From contig DCFP01000173.1 of assembly GCA_002319925.1 (NCBI GenBank), positions 3,611-8,665 on the forward strand: a stretch of DNA of 5,055 bases, in the 5' to 3' direction. The translations under genes were made by a program, and so were the position numbers. Below, in pieces: positions 1 through 4,019 of this stretch; within the stretch, counting starts at the first letter, position 1, and the number at the start of each line of letters is the position of its first letter. The notes beneath the pieces were generated by a model that did no database searches, was not told the origin of the DNA, and saw nothing but the letters and a program-made list of their open reading frames with translations. The DNA is from Holophagaceae bacterium UBA1801. GTDB taxonomy: Bacteria; Acidobacteriota; Holophagae; Holophagales; Holophagaceae.

Positions 1-951
1 CTCGACTACTCGCGCAAGGAAGGCGAGTGGATCCCCAACCGCTACGGTGGCCGCGAGAACCTGGAAGCCATCGACTTCCTGCGCGAGGTCAACCGCGTGA
101 TCCACGAACAGTGCCCCGGAGCCCTGACCATCGCGGAGGAATCCACCTCCTGGCCCCAGGTGAGCCGGCCCACCTACGTGGGTGGCCTCGGCTTCGACCT
201 GAAGTGGAACATGGGCTGGATGAACGACACCCTGCGCTACATGCAGAACGATCCCGTGCACCGCTCGTACCATCAGGATCTGCTCACCTTCAGCATGCTC
301 TACGCCTTCACGGAAAACTTCGTGCTGCCCTTCAGTCACGACGAGGTGGTGCACGGCAAGTGCTCCATGCTGAACAAGATGCCCGGCGACGAGTGGCAGC
401 GCTTCGCCAACCTGCGCGCACTATACACTTACCAGTTCACGCACCCCGGCAAGAAGCTGCTCTTCATGGGCACCGAGTTCGGCCAAGGGCTGGAGTGGAG
501 CAGCACCGGCGTGCTGGATTGGTACGTGCTGGAATATCCCCTCCACCGCGGCATGCAGCGCTTGGTCCGCGACCTGAACCACCTCTATAACGGGAATGCG
601 GCACTGCATCGCAACGAGTTCGACTGGCAGGGCTTCGAGTGGATCAACTGCCACGACGCGCAGCAGTCGGTGCTCAGCTTCATCCGCTGGGCGGGCGAGG
701 AATGCCTGATCGTGATCGTCAATTTCACGCCGGTGCCCCGCCACGACTACCGCATCGGCGTGCCCCGCAAGGCACGCTACGAGGAGATCTTCAACTCCGA
801 TTCAGCCTTCTATGGCGGTAGCAATGTGGGGAACGGTGACCGTGACCTGTGGGCCGAGGACCATCCCTGGATGAGCCGGCCCTGGTCGCTATCGCTCACA
901 TTGCCACCGTTGGCAGTGGTGGTACTGAAGCCCGTGGAACAAGTGTCCTAG
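1..951 (+). CDS. glgB: 1,4-alpha-glucan (glycogen) branching enzyme GlgB, C-terminal part
   Basis: GlgB is a cytoplasmic GH13 enzyme that cuts alpha-1,4-glucan chains and re-attaches them as alpha-1,6 branches during glycogen synthesis. The 316 residues seen are collinear with E. coli GlgB from about residue 413 to its end at 728. Visible motifs are DYSRKEGEWIPN at fragment residues 2-13, IAEEST at 44-49 (Glu46 aligns with catalytic Glu458) and FSHDEVVHGK at 111-120 (His113/Asp114 align with His525/Asp526). The FMGTEFGQ stretch follows, then the C-terminal beta-sandwich domain ending in VVLKPVEQVS. The nucleophile Asp405 would lie about 8 codons left of the window, so the gene is truncated only by the window edge. 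The frame is intact to the TAG at 949-951. It converges with the ankyrin gene, and no other glycogen genes are visible. Identification is near certain. Confidence 0.97.
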   Translation, partial: LDYSRKEGEWIPNRYGGRENLEAIDFLREVNRVIHEQCPGALTIAEESTSWPQVSRPTYVGGLGFDLKWNMGWMNDTLRYMQNDPVHRSYHQDLLTFSMLYAFTENFVLPFSHDEVVHGKCSMLNKMPGDEWQRFANLRALYTYQFTHPGKKLLFMGTEFGQGLEWSSTGVLDWYVLEYPLHRGMQRLVRDLNHLYNGNAALHRNEFDWQGFEWINCHDAQQSVLSFIRWAGEECLIVIVNFTPVPRHDYRIGVPRKARYEEIFNSDSAFYGGSNVGNGDRDLWAEDHPWMSRPWSLSLTLPPLAVVVLKPVEQVS

Positions 952-983
952 CCTGCGGGATGCTTTCGGTCCCACACCGCAGG
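952..983. terminator. Terminator-like hairpin between convergent genes
   Basis: CCTGCGG at 952-958 pairs perfectly with CCGCAGG at 977-983 across an 18-nt loop. It starts one base after the glgB stop and lies 7 nt from the stop of the convergent ankyrin gene, so it is placed to end transcription from both sides. There is no T-run on either strand, so it is not a textbook intrinsic terminator. The role is inferred from position and symmetry. Confidence 0.45.
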
Positions 984-990
984 AGACCCG

Positions 991-1941
991 CTACTTCGCG
1001 ACCACCGCCATGATGTAGCGGGCGATGATGACGCCCATGTCCCTGGGGATGCTCATGTCCGTGGCGCCGCCGGTCCAGGCCGCGCCCCAGGGATTGTTCT
1101 CCGTGGTCAGCAACTGCTCGCGCAGCACCTTGCCCGAAGCGCCATCCACCAGGGTCACCCGGGCATGCACGTACGAGGCGCCGGCCCAGGCGCCGCCCCA
1201 GTAGCGCGCGGCGTTGCTGGCGATGCGCAGGTCCGTGATCTCGACCTTGACCAGGAGCGTGGACGCGTTGTAGGACTTGACGGATCCTGCCATGCCCGAC
1301 TTCTCGAAGGCCTTGAGCTCCTGGAGCGTGGCCAGCGTTCCGGTCTCGCATTCCCTGGTGGCGCCCGGATAGTCGGTGGCGAGCTGGGGAAGTGTGGTGT
1401 ACGAGGTCAACAAGACCGTCGTGTAGTTCTTGCCAAGGGGCGTGCCATCCACGCCCTTGGGCAGATAGACCTTGGCACCGCCTGCAGTTCCGGGTGTCTT
1501 GGCCAGGATGTCGAGCACCTCGGTGAAGTTGTACTGACGCGCGTAATCCACCGCCGTGTTGCCGCTGGCATCGGCGATCTCGACCTTGGCCTTCTTCTGG
1601 ACCAGTGGGCCGACCAGCTCTGCTCTGCCGTAATAGCTGGCGATGATCAAGGCCGTGGCGCCCTTCTGGATGGAACCCGTGGCGACGGTGGATTGCACGT
1701 TGGGGTCCGCGCCGTTATCGAGCAAGTACGAGAGCACGGGTTCGTACTGGTAGTAGGCAGCCCACATCAGTGCCGTCCAGCCGTACTTGTCGGTGTCGTT
1801 CAGGTTTTCGCCCGAGGCGACGAGTTCCTTCACCTTGCCGAGATCGCCCTTGGTGGCTGCCCGGATCAAGCCGGCACCGGCGTGGAGGGCCGTAGACGAA
1901 GCCAAGGCGAGGGCGAGAGCGAGCTGAAGCGTGCGTTTCAT
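991..1941 (-). CDS. Secreted ankyrin-repeat protein with DUF4410-like C-terminal domain
   Basis: A 316-residue protein. Residues 1-23 are a signal peptide: Lys2/Arg3, a Leu/Ala-rich core, and likely cleavage after LHA (21) or AGA (23). Residues 24-148 hold about four ankyrin repeats; the clearest are YGWTALMWAA (53-62) with LLDNGADPN (73-81), GATALIIASYYG (94-105) and SGNTAVDYA (126-134). An insertion at about 82-92 lengthens the second repeat. Residues 170-316 look like a DUF4410-type domain: a leading beta strand, then RYWGGAWAGASYVHARVTLVDGASGKVL-like sequence at 246-273. Ankyrin repeats bind proteins; the fused domain and export suggest a periplasmic or cell-envelope scaffold, but the partner is unknown. 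The start is supported by GAGGAG (1948-1953) six nt upstream of ATG. It is convergent with glgB and divergent from the 2160 gene. The ankyrin call is firm; the DUF4410 call is moderate and made from memory. Confidence 0.88.
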   Translation of the reverse strand: MKRTLQLALALALASSTALHAGAGLIRAATKGDLGKVKELVASGENLNDTDKYGWTALMWAAYYQYEPVLSYLLDNGADPNVQSTVATGSIQKGATALIIASYYGRAELVGPLVQKKAKVEIADASGNTAVDYARQYNFTEVLDILAKTPGTAGGAKVYLPKGVDGTPLGKNYTTVLLTSYTTLPQLATDYPGATRECETGTLATLQELKAFEKSGMAGSVKSYNASTLLVKVEITDLRIASNAARYWGGAWAGASYVHARVTLVDGASGKVLREQLLTTENNPWGAAWTGGATDMSIPRDMGVIIARYIMAVVAK

Positions 1942-2021
1942 GATCTTCTCCTCGGCTGTTGGATGCTCCAGTGCACGCCTGCCGTTTCAGCAAAGGCAAG
2001 GCCTGCAAGCTTGATGAGGAA

Positions 2022-2050
2022 ACTATGGATACGGTTCTCTGGATTTTCAA
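2022..2050 (-). promoter_or_regulatory. Sigma70-like promoter for the ankyrin-repeat gene
   Basis: On the minus strand, TTGAAA (2045-2050, 5 of 6 to TTGACA) is followed by exactly 17 nt and then CATAGT (2022-2027, 4 of 6 to TATAAT). Transcription would begin near 2014-2016, giving a leader of about 73 nt before the ATG at 1941. It lies in a locally AT-richer patch of the divergent spacer. No equally good promoter was seen for the opposite, plus-strand gene. Confidence 0.45.
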
Positions 2051-2135
2051 TGTCGTGGGCTGAATCTTCGGCTACTCAACCAACCTGGAGGCGACCTAGA
2101 ACCAGCCTGCGCGGGATTTGCCCTGCCCAGCCATT

Positions 2136-2163
2136 GGAGGAATCGGCCATGATGGAAGCATGA
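2136..2163 (+). promoter_or_regulatory. Shine-Dalgarno with 4-codon mini-ORF overlapping the next start
   Basis: GGAGG (2136-2140) is the only strong ribosome site ahead of the secreted gene, but at 8 nt spacing it serves ATG 2149, which is out of frame with that gene. The ORF from 2149 reads Met-Met-Glu-Ala and stops with TGA at 2161-2163. The stop overlaps an in-frame ATG (2160) as ATGA, the usual layout for translational coupling. This favours 2160 as the main start. Coupling is inference, since the mini-ORF could be chance. Confidence 0.3.
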
Positions 2164-2921
2164 TGAATGGAAGTATGGTTCTGCGTGGAATTCTCATGCC
2201 CTGTGGTCCCTTTGCGGAACGAGCCATTTTGCGGCTTCCGCGTCTCCTGCTGATATCCCTGTCCCTCTTGTGGTCCGTTCCGGTCCGGGCGCAGATACCG
2301 GCCGAACACATTCCGCCCATCTATGCGGGACCCGTGCAGCTGGTGCTGAAGAAGGCGGACTTCACCTTCGAGACCAAGACCCAGCCCGTTCAGGTGCGGC
2401 TGGAGACCATGGAGAAGCTCTTCGATCATCCGCGTCTCGCCGCCGCCATGTGGCGCTACTGCCACTTCTCCCCCAGTTTCTACGCCGTCGAAATGCCGGG
2501 GAAGAACATCGATCTGGATGATGCCAAGGGCTTGCACGGGATCCTGTACCTGGTCCATCAGCAGCCCGGAGAGCGGATCTACTACATCGAAGGCCGCGTG
2601 GAGCGGGGCCGCATGAACAATCCCTTCGCCGTCGGCGCGAAGATGGTGGTCATCTATCGCTACTGGCACGACGCGGAGGGATTCCACAGCCATCTCAGGA
2701 CCTGGACGACTCTGGATTCCGCGATCCTCAGTTTCATCACGCGGCCCTTCCGCCGCTACATCCGTTCCCGGCAAGAGGAGTTCATCGCCTACATCAACTC
2801 GAACATCGCCCAGGGCGGCCAGTTCGCGCAGCTCAACCCGTCGGAATTCTACGGACCCATCAAGCAGGAAGGGGATGCCATCGCCATCAAGGAGTTCGAG
2901 GAAATCTTCGAACGCAAGTAG
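2160..2921 (+). CDS. Secreted protein of unknown family
   Basis: 253 residues from ATG 2160. I do not recognise the family. Basic residues up to Arg28 precede a hydrophobic run (LLLISLSLLW, 29-38) and a likely cleavage after VRA (42-44), so export through the inner membrane is expected. The mature part is mixed alpha/beta: an early strand (VQLVLKKADFTFETK, 59-73), an amphipathic segment with one Cys (MWRYCHFSPSFYAVEM, 97-112), alternating strands around 127-180 (GILYLV, RIYYIEGRVERG, KMVVIYRYW), an Arg-rich helical stretch (ITRPFRRYIRSRQEEF, 193-208) and a charged end. There are no catalytic motifs or later membrane spans. Other possible starts are TTG 2118 (no ribosome site) and ATG 2196, which has GTGGAA five nt upstream and gives a more compact signal peptide. 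The stop abuts the inverted-repeat element. The gene is real with good confidence; its function is unknown. Confidence 0.75.
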   Translation: MMNGSMVLRGILMPCGPFAERAILRLPRLLLISLSLLWSVPVRAQIPAEHIPPIYAGPVQLVLKKADFTFETKTQPVQVRLETMEKLFDHPRLAAAMWRYCHFSPSFYAVEMPGKNIDLDDAKGLHGILYLVHQQPGERIYYIEGRVERGRMNNPFAVGAKMVVIYRYWHDAEGFHSHLRTWTTLDSAILSFITRPFRRYIRSRQEEFIAYINSNIAQGGQFAQLNPSEFYGPIKQEGDAIAIKEFEEIFERK

Positions 2922-2943
2922 CTAGGGTCTGTCTTCAAATTGG
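2922..2943 (+). repeat. Left terminal inverted repeat
   Basis: This 22-bp end begins CTAGGGTCTGTC. Its reverse complement matches 3237-3258 except for one A/T difference at 2939/3241. The first base follows the TAG stop of the secreted protein gene directly. If the leading CTA or CTAG belongs to the target site, the true repeat begins at 2925 or 2926. Confidence 0.8.
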
Positions 2944-2953
2944 GGTGGGCCGC

Positions 2954-3055
2954 GCAAGGGGCGCTGGCCAAGCGAGACAAGGGAAACGACGCTGGCAATA
3001 GCGGCACTATTGGCAAGGAGTTTGACGCAGTATCGCGCAGGCCACCGCCCCTTGC
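2954..3055. repeat. Internal inverted repeat of the element, left half
   Basis: GCAAGGGGCG (2954-2963) plus GGCC (2966-2969) pair with GGCC (3040-3043) plus CGCCCCTTGC (3046-3055). This makes a 14-bp stem with one 2x2 internal mismatch. The 70-nt loop carries its own small hairpin, CAATAG (2996-3001) with CTATTG (3007-3012) around a 5-nt loop. The left half of the element can therefore fold as a branched structure separate from the central palindrome. Confidence 0.65.
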
Positions 3056-3106
3056 CCTCCGGGACGACGTCCATCCGCGCGCCCGGCTGCGTTAGTAGCC
3101 TTGAAC

Positions 3107-3159
3107 GAACTTTGCATCATTTAGGTCCACTTGATGTGGACCTAAATGATGCAAAGTTC
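3107..3159. repeat. Perfect 24-bp inverted repeat with 5-nt loop
   Basis: The arm at 3107-3130 (starts GAACTTTGCA, ends TAGGTCCAC) and the arm at 3136-3159 (starts GTGGACCTAA) are exact reverse complements around the loop TTGAT. Pairing stops abruptly at C3106/C3160. A second shell, AGTAGCC (3094-3100) with GGCTACT (3173-3179), extends the fold. The arms are clearly more AT-rich than the surrounding element. Either strand's transcript would form the same hairpin, so it could block read-through from both sides, be a transposase or protein site, or give a structured RNA. No long T-run follows it. Confidence 0.9.
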
Positions 3160-3236
3160 CACATCGCCCTGCGGCTACTGCCTTACCGGATCACGCGGCT
3201 GGCCGCCGTCGCGCGGTCCGCCGATGCGGCGCGCAT

Positions 3237-3258
3237 CCAAATTGAAGACAGACCCTAG
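3237..3258 (-). repeat. Right terminal inverted repeat
   Basis: This 22-bp end finishes GACAGACCCTAG and is the partner of 2922-2943. Its last bases also form the foot of the hairpin at 3254-3291, so the element boundary and that hairpin share CTAG. Confidence 0.8.
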
Positions 3259-3291
3259 GCACGCACCGAGCGATGTCGGCGCATGCCTAGG
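3254..3291. terminator. Terminator-like hairpin downstream of the small-protein gene
   Basis: CCTAGGCA (3254-3261) pairs with TGCCTAGG (3284-3291). Inside it, GC (3263-3264) pairs with GC (3281-3282), and CCGA (3266-3269) with TCGG (3276-3279) around a 6-nt loop. That is 14 pairs with two single mismatches. It lies 16 nt past the stop of the minus-strand small-protein gene. Before the element arrived it would have sat just after the plus-strand secreted gene, a natural place for a shared terminator. There is no clear T-run on either side. Confidence 0.5.
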
Positions 3292-3307
3292 TCCGGTATC
3301 GCTTTGA

Positions 3308-3613
3308 CTACCCCTGAGCCAGTTTCTGGGCTGCGGCTTCCCGGGCCATCAGCCGTTTCGCCTGGGCATCTCCCCGCGCCGCTTCCTGGGCAGTCTGGGC
3401 CTTGGTCTCGCGCAATTCCTGCGTCTGGCTCTCCTGAGCCTTCTGCAGAGCAGCCTTGCCGGCATCGCTGATCTGCACGGTATCCGCGGCCTGAGGCTTG
3501 GGCTGATTGGCATTGTCGCTTGGGGGCTTGGGAGCCGACGCTGCAGCGGCGGCCTGTGCGGCAGCCAGCTGGCTCGTCGCATCTCCCCCTTGAACGGGCT
3601 GAATGGAACTCAT
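3308..3613 (-). CDS. Small Ala/Gln-rich hypothetical protein with DTVQIS motif
   Basis: 101 residues, with no signal peptide or membrane span. Residues 1-42 are low-complexity (a poly-Ala run at about 18-26, then Pro/Lys/Asn-rich) and probably disordered. Then comes ADTVQISDAGKAAL (43-56), followed by a highly charged Ala/Gln/Glu/Lys segment to residue 101 that should form a long helix or coiled coil. A D-x-V-x-[IL]-S-x-x-[AG]-K box of this sort occurs in many small bacterial proteins, including the linker of FlgM anti-sigma factors, but no FlgM sigma-binding helices are evident. The start is set by the ribosome site: GGAGG (3620-3624) touches ATG 3619 with no spacing but is 6 nt from ATG 3613, so MSSIQ is chosen over MPMSSIQ. 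Function unknown, probably cytoplasmic. Confidence 0.7.
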   Translation of the reverse strand: MSSIQPVQGGDATSQLAAAQAAAAASAPKPPSDNANQPKPQAADTVQISDAGKAALQKAQESQTQELRETKAQTAQEAARGDAQAKRLMAREAAAQKLAQG

Positions 3614-3619
3614 GGGCAT

Positions 3620-3624
3620 CCTCC
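3620..3624 (-). promoter_or_regulatory. Ribosome binding site that decides the small-protein start
   Basis: GGAGG on the minus strand directly abuts the upstream ATG (3619) and lies 6 nt from the next in-frame ATG (3613). Only the second spacing is functional, so translation should begin at 3613. Confidence 0.7.
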
Positions 3625-3820
3625 GTGCAGGCTTGGATGGGCATCCGCTCGCACCACCTCAACTACATCGGCCTCCAAAGGGAAAAAGGTTAGGGAATCC
3701 GAGATTCTGTCCCATCCGGCGAAAGGCCCATGCTGCAAGATGCTGATGCGTCAAAGGAAGCTGGAAATGGGCGATGAAGGACTGCGCCAGAACCTGCCTG
3801 ATGCCGGGGGGCCCAGTCTT
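3625..3820. other. Non-coding spacer between the small-protein gene and kdp control region
   Basis: No credible gene was found here; the open frame through it on the plus strand has no ribosome site and mostly antisenses the small-protein start. It holds the tentative minus-strand promoter (3665-3692) and a weak inverted pair, GCCCAT (3726-3731) with ATGGGC (3767-3772), around a 35-nt loop. I could not match any known riboswitch consensus. Confidence 0.5.
3665..3692 (-). promoter_or_regulatory. Possible sigma28 (FliA)-like promoter for the small-protein gene
   Basis: On the minus strand, TAACCTTT (3685-3692) matches 6 of 8 bases of the sigma28 -35 box TAAAGTTT. After 12 nt (consensus 11) comes GCCGATGT (3665-3672), matching 6 of 8 of the -10 box GCCGATAA. 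Transcription would start near 3655, about 40 nt before ATG 3613. The GCCGAT core is distinctive, but the spacing is off by one and no motility genes are visible, so this is tentative. Confidence 0.22.
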
Positions 3821-3869
3821 TTAACGAAATCTTAATGCCGGGCCATCGGAGATTAACGCGGCCTTAGCG
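3821..3869 (+). promoter_or_regulatory. Candidate response-regulator operator upstream of kdpFA (KdpE-like)
   Basis: Four TTARYG half sites occur in two direct-repeat pairs: TTAACG (3821) with TTAATG (3832), and TTAACG (3853) with TTAGCG (3864). Within each pair the start-to-start spacing is exactly 11 bp, and the pairs are 21 bp apart, so all lie near one helix face. Tandem half sites at one helical turn are typical of OmpR/PhoB-family regulators, the family of KdpE, which activates kdp operons under potassium limitation. The cluster ends about 57 bp before kdpF. The repeats are seen directly; the regulator is inferred. No clear -10/-35 pair was found downstream. Confidence 0.45.
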
Positions 3870-3893
3870 CGATGGATTTTAGCCTTCAGGGGT

Positions 3894-3930
3894 GGAGGTT
3901 CGCTCCATGTTCACGCGGAGGTCGAGATGA
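3894..3930 (+). promoter_or_regulatory. Shine-Dalgarno and 7-codon mini-ORF overlapping kdpF start
   Basis: GGAGG (3894-3898) lies 8 nt before ATG 3907, which opens a 7-codon ORF (MFTRRSR) ending TGA at 3928-3930. That stop overlaps the kdpF start as ATGA. kdpF also has its own GGAGGT (3917-3922) inside the mini-ORF, so coupling is possible but not required. The leader peptide is Arg-rich and has no obvious attenuator stem around it. Confidence 0.3.
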
Positions 3931-4019
3931 CCGGAATGCAACTGCTCGCGGCCGTGCTGGCGGCCGGTCTGCTGGTCTATCTCAGCATTGCGCTGTTGAT
4001 GCCGGAGAAATTCCAGTGA
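3927..4019 (+). CDS. kdpF: KdpF, small membrane subunit of the potassium-transporting ATPase
   Basis: A 30-residue peptide, too short for routine gene calling. It is one transmembrane helix (about residues 5-25: LLAAVLAAGLLVYLSIALL) ending in MPEKFQ, the PE-[KR]-F tail usual for KdpF. KdpF associates with KdpA in the inner membrane and stabilises the KdpFABC potassium pump. GGAGGT (3917-3922) precedes ATG by 4 nt. It is first in the operon, and its stop TGA overlaps the kdpA GTG start as GTGA. An upstream mini-ORF overlaps its own start. Size, tail motif and position together make the call secure. Confidence 0.93.
   Translation: MTGMQLLAAVLAAGLLVYLSIALLMPEKFQ

Larger units (their letters stand above)
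2922..3258. mobile_element. MITE-like non-coding element with terminal inverted repeats
   Basis: A 337-bp block begins CTAGGGTCTGTCTTC and ends with the reverse complement GAAGACAGACCCTAG; the 22-bp ends match at 21 positions. It holds no convincing gene but is packed with inverted repeats: 2954-2969 with 3040-3055, 2996-3001 with 3007-3012, 3062-3072, 3094-3100 with 3173-3179, and a perfect 24-bp pair at 3107-3159. It sits between two converging genes and directly follows a stop codon. This is typical of a non-autonomous transposable element mobilised in trans. The transposase family cannot be named from the sequence; flanking TA or CTAG would fit IS630- or IS5-type target duplication. A large repeated intergenic palindrome with no transposition history remains possible. 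Confidence 0.7.

Noticed and set aside
2118..2160. TTG at 2118 as start of the secreted protein
   Set aside because: There is no Shine-Dalgarno before it, and it adds 14 residues that do not fit a signal peptide. ATG 2160 or 2196 is better supported.
1165..2163. 332-codon plus-strand open frame opposite the ankyrin gene
   Set aside because: It is antisense to a well-supported gene with signal peptide and ankyrin repeats, a common artefact in GC-rich DNA. Its sequence is low in recognisable motifs.
2076..2774. 232-codon minus-strand open frame opposite the secreted protein
   Set aside because: The plus-strand frame has a signal peptide and ordered structure. The minus frame has neither and would overlap it almost completely.
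3084..3180. Integron attC-like site in the palindromic region
   Set aside because: The hairpin lacks the paired RYYYAAC/GTTRRRY core boxes and the extrahelical-base pattern. The perfect arms are unlike attC, and there is no integrase.
3010..3258. 82-codon plus-strand open frame running to the right end of the element (ends IQIEDRP)
   Set aside because: It starts at a TTG with no ribosome site, reads straight through the perfect palindrome and the terminal repeat, and shows no protein family. It is better explained as a chance frame in GC-rich repeat DNA.
3308..3613. FlgM anti-sigma factor identity for the small protein
   Set aside because: Only the D-x-V-x-I-S linker-like box is shared. The C-terminal sigma28-binding helices are not recognisable, so naming it flgM would be overreach.
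3625..3906. c-di-AMP (ydaO-type) riboswitch ahead of kdp
   Set aside because: Such riboswitches control kdp in some Firmicutes, but the conserved core and stems could not be found here. Only a weak 6-bp inverted pair is present.
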